From positions 1 through 14,365 of the forward strand of contig CABQAA010000017.1 in NCBI GenBank assembly GCA_902461995.1: 14,365 nucleotides of DNA, given 5' to 3'. The translations under genes and the position numbers were made by a program. The DNA comes from an uncultured Oscillospiraceae bacterium. GTDB taxonomy: Bacteria; Bacillota; Clostridia; Oscillospirales; Acutalibacteraceae. The notes under the pieces were generated by a model. The model made no database searches and had not been told where the DNA came from. It saw only the letters and a program-made list of their open reading frames with translations. The number at the start of each line of letters is the position of its first letter. Positions within the stretch are counted from its first letter, which is position 1. This document shows, piece after piece, positions 1 to 7,330 of the stretch.

Positions 1-120
1 CCCGCCGTAAAAGCCTTTGTCCAAAACCGTGACCGTCCATCCCGCCCGGCAGGCATAAATCGCCGCGGTCAGCCCGGCCGGCCCCGCGCCGATGATCAAA
101 ATATCGCTTGTCTGCGCCAT
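1..120 (-). CDS. Thioredoxin reductase-like FAD/NAD(P)-dependent oxidoreductase (N-terminal 40 residues, runs off the left edge)
   Basis: The reverse strand encodes 40 residues beginning MAQTSDILIIGAGPAGLTAA. Seen: a beta strand of hydrophobic residues followed by the dinucleotide-binding motif GAGPAG (residues 11-16), then a second strand ending in an acidic residue (VLDKG), the classic Rossmann start that binds the ADP part of FAD. The continuation AAIYACRAGWTVTVLDKGFYGG closely resembles the start of bacterial thioredoxin reductases, which pass electrons from NADPH through FAD and a CxxC pair to thioredoxin in the cytoplasm. The CxxC pair and NADPH domain lie outside the window, so a related flavoprotein cannot be excluded. 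The start is supported by a GGGGAGG ribosome site about ten bases upstream. It is divergent from hsp20. Confidence 0.8.
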   Translation of the reverse strand, partial: MAQTSDILIIGAGPAGLTAAIYACRAGWTVTVLDKGFYGG

Positions 121-183
121 ACACGTCTTCCTCCCCACCTGGTTTTCCTTCTATAGTATAAGCACAGACCGGAGAAAATATGT

Positions 184-210
184 TTGAAACACATTAGCAC
201 TCTATATAAT
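184..210 (+). promoter_or_regulatory. Putative sigma-A promoter of hsp20, overlapping CIRCE
   Basis: A -35-like TTGAAA (184-189) and a perfect -10 TATAAT (205-210) are separated by 15 bases, slightly shorter than the ideal 17. The -10 falls inside the CIRCE element, so a repressor bound there would block RNA polymerase. The short spacer makes the exact -35 uncertain. Confidence 0.55.
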
Positions 211-220
211 CGAGTGCTAA
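194..220. promoter_or_regulatory. CIRCE operator (HrcA binding site)
   Basis: TTAGCACTC (194-202), a 9-base spacer and GAGTGCTAA (212-220) match the CIRCE consensus inverted repeat without a mismatch. CIRCE is the operator of the heat-shock repressor HrcA, usually found before groES-groEL and hrcA-dnaK. Here it lies between the divergent flavoprotein gene and hsp20 and covers the hsp20 -10 box, so HrcA control of hsp20 is the natural reading. Effects on the divergent gene are possible but not shown. Confidence 0.95.
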
Positions 221-382
221 TGTTTACATTTCATTCATAAATTGATATAAAAATCGTCATAACTTCCGGATAAACTAAAGATGTTCAAAGGAAACAAACC
301 GTGAGATGGAAGGCGAGACCCATGGGTTATCGAAATGCAAACGCATGAACAGCTCAACAGAATAAAACAGGAGGTATGACCT

Positions 383-814
383 ATGTTTGACCTGATGCCT
401 TTTGGGCGCGGTGAACGCAATTTGTTCCAGTATCTGGACAATGTTGAAAAAAGTTTCTTCGGCGGGCTGGATGCCCCGCTTTCCCAGTTCCGCACCGATA
501 TCGCGGACAAGGGCGACCGCTATGAGCTGGAAGCCGAGCTTCCCGGATTTCAAAAAGAGGATATCCACCTCGATCTGGAGGGGGACCTCCTCACCATCCG
601 GGCCGAGCACACCGAGAACAAGGAGGAGAAAGACGACCAGACCCGCTATATCCGGCGGGAACGCCGCTACGGCTCCTTTTCCCGCAGCTTCGATGTCTCC
701 GGGATTCAGACCGAGCAGATCGCCGCTTCCTATGAAAACGGCGTCTTAAAATTGACTCTGCCGAAATCCCAGCCGGCCCCAGTGCCGGCATCCCGACAGA
801 TTGAAATCCAGTAA
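383..814 (+). CDS. Hsp20/alpha-crystallin family small heat-shock protein
   Basis: This 143-residue protein is an ATP-independent chaperone that forms oligomers and holds unfolding proteins in the cytoplasm for refolding by DnaK/ClpB. Seen: an N-terminal arm (MFDLMPFGRGERNLF), an alpha-crystallin domain at about residues 36-128 with the conserved ELPGFQKEDI segment and the hallmark ENGVLKLTLPK near its end (118-128), and a C-terminal tail carrying an I-x-I motif (IEI, 140-142) used for oligomer assembly. The length is normal for bacterial Hsp18/Hsp20. AGGAGG at 369-374 sits eight bases before the ATG. A CIRCE operator and promoter lie about 160 bases upstream, and a strong hairpin terminator follows the stop at once, so it is probably a single-gene transcript induced by heat. 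Confidence 0.95.
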   Translation: MFDLMPFGRGERNLFQYLDNVEKSFFGGLDAPLSQFRTDIADKGDRYELEAELPGFQKEDIHLDLEGDLLTIRAEHTENKEEKDDQTRYIRRERRYGSFSRSFDVSGIQTEQIAASYENGVLKLTLPKSQPAPVPASRQIEIQ

Positions 815-816
815 AG

Positions 817-854
817 AAGAAGGGGGCCTCTCCGCGGAGAGGCCCCCTTCTTTT
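817..854. terminator. Bidirectional hairpin terminator between hsp20 and rex
   Basis: A 36-base perfect palindrome (817-852, centred on CCGCGG) forms a GC-rich stem. On the plus strand it is followed by TTTT and starts two bases after the hsp20 stop. On the minus strand it follows the rex stop and leads into a shorter, interrupted T-rich stretch. The convergent layout indicates a shared terminator, stronger in the hsp20 direction. Confidence 0.9.
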
Positions 855-859
855 ATGTT

Positions 860-1498
860 TTATGGCTGTTTTTTCTTGAGCTGGTAGGACAGGGTCATCA
901 GGCTGTCCCCGAGGTGGACGTTTTCGACGACGACATCGGGGTGCTGATAATTGATATCGTAGTGACTGAAGTTCCAGAACCCCCGTACCCCCGCCGCAAG
1001 CAGACGATCGATCAAGGCTGGCGCCGCCTCCTTGGGAATGCAGAGAATCGCCACCTCAGGCTTGGTACTCCGGCAGACCTTCTCGAGGCTTTTGGTGGGC
1101 TGAACCTCCATGCCCCGGATCGTCCGGCCGATCAGATCGGGAGAATCGTCGAAAATCCCCACCAGCCGGATGCCGCGGTTCTCGAAATCCATGTGGTTCG
1201 CGATGGCCCGGCCCATGTTGCCGGCCCCAAGAAGCACCGTGTTCGAAAGCCGGTCCATACCGAGAATATGGCCGATTTCGGCATACAGCTGTTCGACCAT
1301 GTAGCCGTAGCCCTGCTGGCCGAAACCGCCGAAGCAGTTCAGATCCTGCCGGATCTGGGAAGCGGTCAGCCCCATGCGCTGGGACAGTTCCCGGGACGAG
1401 ATACGGGTCACGCCGTTTTCCTTGAGATCGTACAGGAATCGGTAATAGCGGGGCAGCCGGCGGACCACCGACATCGAAATCGTCTCACTTTTGGCCAT
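860..1498 (-). CDS. rex: Redox-sensing transcriptional repressor Rex
   Basis: This 212-residue protein matches Rex in length and order of parts. Rex dimers bind operators before fermentation and respiration genes and let go when the NADH/NAD+ ratio rises. Seen: an N-terminal winged helix (about 14-60) with the recognition segment TASQIRQDLNCFGGFGQQGYGY typical of Rex split across 45-66, then a Rossmann domain with GAGNMG (91-96) and the acidic FDD (116-118) that contacts the NAD adenosine, and a C-terminal swapped helix ending LSYQLKKKQP. An AGGAGGTGA ribosome site eight bases before the ATG fixes the start. It lies 37 bases downstream of the aconitase gene on the same strand and is probably co-transcribed with it. 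I see no clear Rex operator in the window, so its own control is unknown. Confidence 0.96.
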   Translation of the reverse strand: MAKSETISMSVVRRLPRYYRFLYDLKENGVTRISSRELSQRMGLTASQIRQDLNCFGGFGQQGYGYMVEQLYAEIGHILGMDRLSNTVLLGAGNMGRAIANHMDFENRGIRLVGIFDDSPDLIGRTIRGMEVQPTKSLEKVCRSTKPEVAILCIPKEAAPALIDRLLAAGVRGFWNFSHYDINYQHPDVVVENVHLGDSLMTLSYQLKKKQP

Positions 1499-1535
1499 AT
1501 TCTGTCACCTCCTTTTTCCTTGACGGGGGCCCGGA

Positions 1536-3467
1536 TCAGCCCTGCTCCCGGGTGTAGTTGAGCAGACCGCCCGCGAGCAGCATCTCCACCTGGCGGCGGG
1601 AGAAGGAGGCGGCAAGGGGAATCTCCTCCCCGGTCGTCCGATTTTCGAGCACCAGCGGCTCTCCGTTCTCGAGACGGCGGCGGACATCGGGCAGGCGAAG
1701 TTCGTCGCCGAAGGCGATCCGGTCGTAATCCGCCTCGTTCACAAAAGTCAGGGGCAGGATGCCGGCGTTGATCAGGTTCGCCACATGGATGCGGGCGAAG
1801 GATTTGACGATCACGGCCTTGATCCCCAGATACAGGGGCGCGAGGGCCGCGTGCTCCCGCGAACTGCCCTGGCCGTAATTGACGCCGCCGACGATAATGC
1901 CCTTCCCCTCCGCTTTGCAGCGGGCGGGAAACTCGGGATCGCACCGGACGAAGCAGTGCTCGGAAATGGCGGGAATATTGGACCGCAGGGGCAGAATCTT
2001 GGCCCCGGCCGGCATAATGTGATCGGTGGTGATGTTATCCCCCACCTTGAGCAGCACCTTGGCCTCGATAGCCTCCGCGAGCGGCACGGTCTGGGGGAAG
2101 GGTTTGATGTTGGGGCCGCGGAGGATCTCCACTTCGTCCATCTCCTCCGCCGGAGCGGGCGGGACGATCATATTGTCATCGATGAGGAAGGAGGCCGGCA
2201 TCGCGATCTCCGGCATGTCGCCGAGGGTGCGGGGATCGGTGAACACCCCCGTCAGGGCGGAGGCCGCCGCGGTCTCGGGGCTGACGAGATAGACCTGCGC
2301 GTCGGCCGTACCGGAACGGCCCTCGAAGTTGCGGTTGAAGGTGCGCAGGGAGATGCCGCCCGAGTTCGGGGACTGGCCCATACCGATGCAGGGGCCGCAG
2401 GCGCATTCGAGGATGCGGGCGCCCGCGGCGATCAGGTCGGCGAGCGCGCCGTTTTCCGCGAGCATACCCAGCACCTGCTTAGAGCCGGGCGCGATGGACA
2501 GGCTGACGTCGGGATGGATGGTTTTGCCTTTCAGGATGGCCGCCACCTTCAGCATATCGAACAGGGACGAGTTGGTGCAGGAGCCGATACAACACTGATC
2601 GACCTTGATTTCCCCGATATCCTCGACTGCTTTCACGGCATCGGGAGAATGGGGGCAGGCCGCGAGAGGCCGCAGAGCGGACAGATCGATGTCCACCACC
2701 TCGTCGTACACGGCGTCGTCATCGGGGGCGAGGGCGACCCAGTCGGCCTCCCGGCCCTGCGCCGCCATGAAGGCGCGGGTGATGTTGTCGGAGGGAAAAA
2801 TCGAGGTGGAGGCGCCGAGCTCGGCGCCCATGTTGGTGATGGTGGCCCGCTCGGGCACCGACAGGGTGGCCACGCCCTCGCCGCCGTACTCGATGATCTT
2901 GCCCACGCCGCCCTTGACGGTGAGCAGGCGGAGAACCTCCAGGATAACGTCCTTGGCCGCGACGAAGGGACGCAGACGGCCGGTCAGATTGACCCGCACC
3001 ATTTTCGGCATGGTGATGTAATACGGGCCGCCGCCCATGGCTACGGCCACATCGAGCCCGCCCGCGCCGAACGCCAGCATGCCGATGCCGCCGCCGGTGG
3101 GGGTGTGACTGTCCGACCCGATCAGGGTTTTGCCGGGGATACCAAATCGCTCGAGGTGCACCTGATGACAGATGCCGTTGCCCGGACGGGAGAAGTAGAG
3201 ACCGTGCTTTTTGCAAACGCTCTGGATATACCGGTGGTCATCCGCGTTTTCGAAGCCGGTCTGCAGGGTGTTGTGGTCGATATAGGCCACCGAGCGCTCG
3301 GTTTTCACCCGCGGCACACCCATGGCTTCAAATTCCAGATACGCCATCGTCCCGGTGGCGTCCTGAGTGAGGGTCTGGTCGATTTTCAGCGCAATTTCGC
3401 TGCCCGGCGTCATCTCGCCTTCCAGCAGATGGTCTTTGATGAGTTTCTGCGCCAATGTATATCCCAT
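1536..3467 (-). CDS. Aconitate hydratase, monomeric Aquifex-type
   Basis: This 643-residue [4Fe-4S] enzyme interconverts citrate and isocitrate through cis-aconitate in the cytoplasm. Seen: the N-terminal catalytic domains with SDSHTPTGGGIGMLAFGAGG (118-137), the first cluster cysteine in GSCTNSS (C297), the other two in CGPCIG (C357 and C360), a linker, and the swivel domain starting near GDNITTDHI (477-485) with the substrate-binding loop GSSREHAALAP (534-544). The length of about 640 fits the shorter 'putative, Aquifex-type' aconitase family rather than the roughly 900-residue AcnA or the AcnB form. A homoaconitase-like or isopropylmalate isomerase role is less likely because both domains are fused and no leu genes are near. 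The ATG has AGGAGG eight bases upstream. A consensus promoter precedes it, and rex follows. Confidence 0.93.
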   Translation of the reverse strand: MGYTLAQKLIKDHLLEGEMTPGSEIALKIDQTLTQDATGTMAYLEFEAMGVPRVKTERSVAYIDHNTLQTGFENADDHRYIQSVCKKHGLYFSRPGNGICHQVHLERFGIPGKTLIGSDSHTPTGGGIGMLAFGAGGLDVAVAMGGGPYYITMPKMVRVNLTGRLRPFVAAKDVILEVLRLLTVKGGVGKIIEYGGEGVATLSVPERATITNMGAELGASTSIFPSDNITRAFMAAQGREADWVALAPDDDAVYDEVVDIDLSALRPLAACPHSPDAVKAVEDIGEIKVDQCCIGSCTNSSLFDMLKVAAILKGKTIHPDVSLSIAPGSKQVLGMLAENGALADLIAAGARILECACGPCIGMGQSPNSGGISLRTFNRNFEGRSGTADAQVYLVSPETAAASALTGVFTDPRTLGDMPEIAMPASFLIDDNMIVPPAPAEEMDEVEILRGPNIKPFPQTVPLAEAIEAKVLLKVGDNITTDHIMPAGAKILPLRSNIPAISEHCFVRCDPEFPARCKAEGKGIIVGGVNYGQGSSREHAALAPLYLGIKAVIVKSFARIHVANLINAGILPLTFVNEADYDRIAFGDELRLPDVRRRLENGEPLVLENRTTGEEIPLAASFSRRQVEMLLAGGLLNYTREQG

Positions 3468-3557
3468 ATGGAATACCTCCTTATTCGTTCAGAGCAGGCG
3501 CCGGCCGGTTAAGGCGGCGGTTCTCTAAAAAACACTAAATTTCCATCGTTATTTTTT

Positions 3558-3586
3558 ATTATGACCGATTGTAGAAGATTTGTCAA
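3558..3586 (-). promoter_or_regulatory. Sigma-A promoter of the aconitase-rex operon
   Basis: On the minus strand, TTGACA (3586-3581) is a perfect -35 and CATAAT (3563-3558) a good -10, separated by exactly 17 bases. The predicted transcript would start about 85-90 bases before the aconitase ATG. Confidence 0.8.
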
Positions 3587-3590
3587 TCGG
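3565..3590. promoter_or_regulatory. Inverted repeat inside the aconitase promoter (candidate operator)
   Basis: CCGATTG (3565-3571) and CAATCGG (3584-3590) are exact inverted repeats separated by 12 bases. They span the spacer and -35 box of the aconitase promoter, a place where a bound dimer would block transcription. The sequence does not resemble the Rex, CIRCE or Fur consensus as I know them. The regulator is unknown. Confidence 0.45.
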
Positions 3591-3629
3591 GAAACTTTAT
3601 ACAAAGATAAGGGGAATTCCGGGCGAACC

Positions 3630-3658
3630 TTGATTCTTTTTGAAAATTCGGCTATACT
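3630..3658 (+). promoter_or_regulatory. Sigma-A promoter of the solute-binding protein gene and likely of the yloU-fakA transcript
   Basis: TTGATT (3630-3635) and TATACT (3653-3658) are separated by 17 bases. The -10 ends about 35 bases before the TTG start codon at 3693, leaving a short leader with the ribosome site. It is divergent from the aconitase promoter with about 40 bases between the two -35 boxes. Confidence 0.75.
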
Positions 3659-3678
3659 ATATGTTTGAATAGGCCGAC

Positions 3679-3687
3679 AGGAGGTGA
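3679..3687 (+). promoter_or_regulatory. Ribosome binding site deciding a TTG start
   Basis: AGGAGGTGA lies eight bases before TTG 3693. The in-frame GTG at 3684 is part of this site itself and so cannot be its own properly spaced start, which favours the TTG. Confidence 0.8.
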
Positions 3688-3692
3688 ACGGT

Positions 3693-5180
3693 TTGCGGCA
3701 GAAAGCGACCATCGGACTCAGTTTGGCTCTGGCAGCCGTGCTCTCCCTTGGCGGCTGCTCCACCATTCCGCATACCCTCGACCCGGTATCGACCGAATCC
3801 GCTCCTCCTCCGGTGTCGGCGGTGCAGACTCTGCCGCCCTTTGCTCTGAGTTTCAGCAAGGAGGATTCGCTCGATCCTTATCAGGCCAAGAGCCGGGCCA
3901 ATCTCGATCTCGTCCCCCTTCTGTATGAAGGGCTGACAGCGATCGGCGCCGATTATACGGCCCGGCCCAGTCTGGCGGAATCCTTCGACGAAGCCGATCC
4001 TCTGAAACCGGTGGTCACCCTCCGCTCCGACGCGGTGTTTTCGGATGGTTCGTCCGTGACGGCGCAGGACGTCGCCGCTTCATTCACAGCCGCCAAAGCC
4101 ACCGAACACTTCGGGCCGCTGCTCACCAACGTGACGGCCGCGGCCGCGGTGTCTGCGGACCGGGTGGCCTTCACCCTCGCCTCCCGTGATCCGGGATGGC
4201 GTGCCTGCCTCTCCTTTCCTGTGGTCAAGGCGAACTCCGGCACCCCGCCGCTTGGTTCGGGGCCTTATGTCTACAGCACCGACAACGATACTCTGACCCT
4301 CCGCCCCGGACGCGGCGGCTCGGTCACAAGCATCCGCCTGCGGGATTTTCCGGACGCTGACGCCATGCTGCACGGGCTGGAAAACGGGTCTCTGACCTTC
4401 TTCTACAGCGAACTGTCGAACGGCGAAATCCCCCGCACCTCCAGCGCCACGGCGGATATCCCGCTGCCCGACCTGCTGTTCCTGGGGATCAATTCCAAAC
4501 ATGAGGCGCTGAAAAAACCTGAGGTACGCGCCGCCCTGTCCGCCGCGGTCAGCCGGGAGGAACTTGTATCGGGGGCCCTGGTTGGCCGGGGAACTCCGGC
4601 CGTCTCTCCATTTCCCCAGCAATGGGCGGACGCGGCTGACGTGAATCTTCTCAACAAGACGGAAAATATCGCCGCAGCTGTTGCACATTTGGAGCAGGCG
4701 GGTTATAATACTACCGACAGCGCCGGGGGTCTTTCCCTCGAGCTGCTGATCACAGAGGGAAACGAGTTCCGGAAAGCCGCCGCCGAGCTGATGCAGCAGC
4801 AGTTGGCCCGGGCGGGGGTTACGGTCACCGTTATTGAGCTGCCGTTTGCCGATTACGAAAGCCGTCTGAAAAAGGGGCAGTTCGACCTGTACCTCGGGGA
4901 AATCCGCCTGAGTGCGGATATGCATCTGCGGGCCCTTCTCTCCCCCGGCGGCGCGGCGTCCTACGGTCTCGCGGCGGATTCCCCGGCAGCGGCCGCCTAC
5001 GGTTCCTATCTCGCGGGCGACAAAACCCTGGCCGCATTCTGCGAGGATTTTGCGGCCGATCTGCCCTATATTCCTCTGTGCTGGCGCCAGGGAATGGCCG
5101 CCTTCCACCGCAGTCTGTCGGGCCTGTCCCCTCACGCTTACAACCTGTACAACGATTTGGGGAACTGGATTTATGCCTGA
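3693..5180 (+). CDS. ABC transporter substrate-binding lipoprotein, family 5 (peptide/nickel type)
   Basis: This 495-residue protein should be exported and anchored to the outer face of the membrane, where it captures a solute (often a peptide) for an ABC importer. Seen: a signal peptide with basic start (MRQK), hydrophobic core and lipobox LGGC with the lipidated cysteine at residue 22; a Ser/Pro/Thr-rich linker; then the family-5 opening SLDPYQAKSRANLDLVPLLYEGL, split around residues 58-80, followed by the family's usual AESFDEADPLKPVVTLR stretch and FSDGSSVTAQDVAASF. The length is near normal for the family. No permease or ATPase gene lies in the window, so it is an orphan here. It starts at TTG behind AGGAGGTGA. 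No terminator is visible before yloU 51 bases downstream, which suggests one transcript with yloU and fakA. The ligand cannot be read from the sequence. Confidence 0.88.
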   Translation: MRQKATIGLSLALAAVLSLGGCSTIPHTLDPVSTESAPPPVSAVQTLPPFALSFSKEDSLDPYQAKSRANLDLVPLLYEGLTAIGADYTARPSLAESFDEADPLKPVVTLRSDAVFSDGSSVTAQDVAASFTAAKATEHFGPLLTNVTAAAAVSADRVAFTLASRDPGWRACLSFPVVKANSGTPPLGSGPYVYSTDNDTLTLRPGRGGSVTSIRLRDFPDADAMLHGLENGSLTFFYSELSNGEIPRTSSATADIPLPDLLFLGINSKHEALKKPEVRAALSAAVSREELVSGALVGRGTPAVSPFPQQWADAADVNLLNKTENIAAAVAHLEQAGYNTTDSAGGLSLELLITEGNEFRKAAAELMQQQLARAGVTVTVIELPFADYESRLKKGQFDLYLGEIRLSADMHLRALLSPGGAASYGLAADSPAAAAYGSYLAGDKTLAAFCEDFAADLPYIPLCWRQGMAAFHRSLSGLSPHAYNLYNDLGNWIYA

Positions 5181-5231
5181 CTGCCCGCGCATCCCCCCGC
5201 CAAACCTCAATAGAAAGGCGTGTGTTGTCAT

Positions 5232-5585
5232 ATGATCCGAATCGAAAATCATCTGGGGACCATTGAAATCTCCCAGGAATACTTTGCCTATCTTGTGGGC
5301 AATGCCGCGTCCTCCTGCTACGGTGTGGCCGGTATGGTCAAAAGCGGCACCAAGCAGGGGCTGCGTTCGGTTTTTTATAAACGTCCCTTCGCGGACGAGG
5401 GCATCCGGGTGCGCAGCGAGAACGACAAGCTCATTGTGGACCTGCATATCTCCGTCATATACGGCATGAACATATCCGCCATCGCCAAGAGCATCGTCAA
5501 CAAGGTGCGGTATACCGTGGAGGAAGCCACGGGGCTGGATGTGAAAAAGGTCAATGTCTATGTGGACGGCATGAAAACCGAATAA
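5232..5585 (+). CDS. Asp23/Gls24 family envelope stress protein (YloU-like)
   Basis: This 117-residue protein belongs to the Asp23/Gls24 (DUF322) family. It opens IENHLGTIEISQEYFAYLVG, continues with the conserved SSCYGVAGMV and the later IVDLHISVIYGMNISAIAKS, and ends VKKVNVYVDGMKTE, where the family keeps a V-x-V-x-V-x-G strand. Members are cytoplasmic or membrane-tethered and are linked to cell-envelope stress; the biochemical role is unsettled. The ATG is chosen because family members start a few residues before I-x-N-x-x-G-T-I. Its ribosome site is weak (AAAGG, 13 bases away), and an in-frame GTG at 5220 would add four residues. Immediately upstream of a fatty acid kinase gene, it matches the yloU-yloV pair of Bacillus subtilis, which supports both calls. 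Confidence 0.92.
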   Translation: MIRIENHLGTIEISQEYFAYLVGNAASSCYGVAGMVKSGTKQGLRSVFYKRPFADEGIRVRSENDKLIVDLHISVIYGMNISAIAKSIVNKVRYTVEEATGLDVKKVNVYVDGMKTE

Positions 5586-5643
5586 TCGGGGTGAACCGCT
5601 GCGGCGTTCACGCCGGGCGCGCACCTGCAAGGGAGTGCTGAAG

Positions 5644-7308
5644 TTGATACAAGGTAAGATATTGCGGGACGCGATGATTTCCGCGTCCAATTGTCTGAGT
5701 CAGAAAAAGCAGTCGGTCGATGAACTGAATATTTTCCCGGTTCCCGATGGGGACACGGGTACCAATATGTCCATGACCCTGGCTGCCGCCGCGAGGGAAC
5801 TGGCCCGGCTCCAGGATCCCACCGTCAGCGAAGCCGCCGACACCGCCTCCGCCGCCCTGCTGCGGGGCGCCAGGGGCAACTCCGGGGTTATCCTGTCCCT
5901 GCTTTTCCGTGGTTTTTCCAAGGGACTCAAAGGCAAAACCGAGGCCAGCGGCGCGGATTTTGCCGCTGCGCTCGGCATGGGCGTTGAAGCCGCCTACAAA
6001 GCTGTTATGAAACCCACTGAGGGCACCATCCTCACCGTCGCCAGGGAGGCCGCCGAAAAGGCGATCGCCGCCGCGGCGAAGGATCCGTCGGTCGAACCCG
6101 TCTGGGCCGTCATCTGCGACGAGGCGGAGGCTTCTCTCGCTCGGACGCCCGACCTGCTCCCCGTGCTCAAAAAGGCGGGCGTGGTCGATGCGGGCGGTCA
6201 GGGACTCTGCATTATTTTCCGCGCCATGCAGGATGTGTTCGGCGGCGGCGCAGTAGTCGAAGGGGATTCCCCGATCGAAGCGCCCGCAGCGGGTAAAGGT
6301 GTCAGCGCCGCAGGATCTTTTGAGGCGGACATCACCTTTACATACTGCACCGAGTTCATCGTTGCACGTGATAAAGGAAACCGCGATCCCCTGCGCCTGC
6401 GCGCGTATCTCGAGTCCATCGGCGACTGCGTCGTGGTGGTGGACGATGAGGAGATCATCAAGGTGCATGTCCACACCAACGACCCGGGCAAGGCCCTGTC
6501 GGAAGGTGTGAAATACGGCCAGTTTGAAACCGTCAAGGTGGAAAACATGCGGATCCAGCACGCCAATGCGGGCTGGGTGGACGCCGAGGATGCTGATCAG
6601 CCTCAGCCCCTGGAGCGGGCGGAGCCGGAAGAGGAATTCGGCTTTGTCGCCGTCGCCGCGGGCGACGGACTCCGCACCCTGTTCCAGGATCTCGGCTGCA
6701 GCCAGGTCGTCTCGGGGGGGCAGACCATGAACCCCTCCACCGACGATATTCTGAACGCCATCCAGGCAACCCCCGCCAAAGTGGTGTATGTGCTGCCGAA
6801 CAACAAAAACATCATTCTCGCCGCCGAGCAGGCCGTGCCGCTCGCCGACCGGAAGGTGCACGTGCTTCAGACCCGCACCATTCCCCAGGGCGTCGCCGCC
6901 ATGCTCAGCTTCGATGCCGATGCCGAAATCGAAGAGAACCTGACCGCCATGATGAAGGCGGCCGACAACGTCTCGACCGGCTCCATCACCTTCGCCGCCA
7001 GAGACAGCGATTTCGATAACCATTCCATCAAGGAAGGCGAGATTCTCGCGCTGGAAAACGGCAAGCTGCTGTTTGCGGACACCGACATCCATCATGCGGC
7101 CGTCAAGCTGGCCAAGAGCATGATCAATTCCCGCCGGATCTCGGGCCGGGACGTCGCGTTCATCACCCTGATGTACGGCGAAGGGATGACGGAAGAAGAC
7201 GCCGAGGCCGTCCGCGATGCCATCACCGCCAAAGCGGGCGACAACGTCGACATCACGCTGATCAACGGCGGCCAGCCGGTATATTACTACTTCATCTCCA
7301 TCGAATAA
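5644..7308 (+). CDS. fakA: Fatty acid kinase catalytic subunit FakA (YloV, DAK2 domain)
   Basis: This protein of about 554 residues phosphorylates fatty acids held by a FakB (DegV-family) partner, giving acyl-phosphate for membrane lipid synthesis. Seen: an N-terminal DAK2/DhaL kinase domain (about 1-200) with the Mg-binding PVPDGDTGTNM (32-42) and RGARGNSGVILS (74-85); a middle domain with the conserved YCTEFIV (Cys 235) and HVHTNDPG (about 275-282); and a C-terminal domain (about 330-554), the part that contacts FakB in studied homologues, ending GGQPVYYYFISIE. The length is typical. The start is TTG 5644 with AGGGAG eight bases before it; the in-frame GTG at 5635 overlaps that ribosome site. 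No fakB is in the window. It follows yloU by 58 bases and is probably co-transcribed. Confidence 0.92.
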   Translation: MIQGKILRDAMISASNCLSQKKQSVDELNIFPVPDGDTGTNMSMTLAAAARELARLQDPTVSEAADTASAALLRGARGNSGVILSLLFRGFSKGLKGKTEASGADFAAALGMGVEAAYKAVMKPTEGTILTVAREAAEKAIAAAAKDPSVEPVWAVICDEAEASLARTPDLLPVLKKAGVVDAGGQGLCIIFRAMQDVFGGGAVVEGDSPIEAPAAGKGVSAAGSFEADITFTYCTEFIVARDKGNRDPLRLRAYLESIGDCVVVVDDEEIIKVHVHTNDPGKALSEGVKYGQFETVKVENMRIQHANAGWVDAEDADQPQPLERAEPEEEFGFVAVAAGDGLRTLFQDLGCSQVVSGGQTMNPSTDDILNAIQATPAKVVYVLPNNKNIILAAEQAVPLADRKVHVLQTRTIPQGVAAMLSFDADAEIEENLTAMMKAADNVSTGSITFAARDSDFDNHSIKEGEILALENGKLLFADTDIHHAAVKLAKSMINSRRISGRDVAFITLMYGEGMTEEDAEAVRDAITAKAGDNVDITLINGGQPVYYYFISIE

Positions 7309-7330
7309 CCAAGACTCAATCGAACCGCAG

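Noticed and set aside
155..160. A TATACT -10 box on the minus strand for the flavoprotein gene
   Set aside because: The -10 is good and well placed, but no acceptable -35 lies 16-18 bases upstream, so a promoter is not claimed.
1785..3512. A 575-codon open frame opposite aconitase
   Set aside because: It has low-complexity Gly/His/Asp/Val composition typical of antisense to GC-rich coding DNA; aconitase motifs are on the other strand.
3468..3692. Search for a Rex operator near the aconitase-rex operon
   Set aside because: No TTGT-N-ACAA type palindrome of the known Rex form was found; the inverted repeat present has different arms.
4080..5690. A 536-codon open frame opposite the solute-binding protein and yloU
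   Set aside because: It overlaps two recognisable genes on the other strand and shows no domain or ribosome site.
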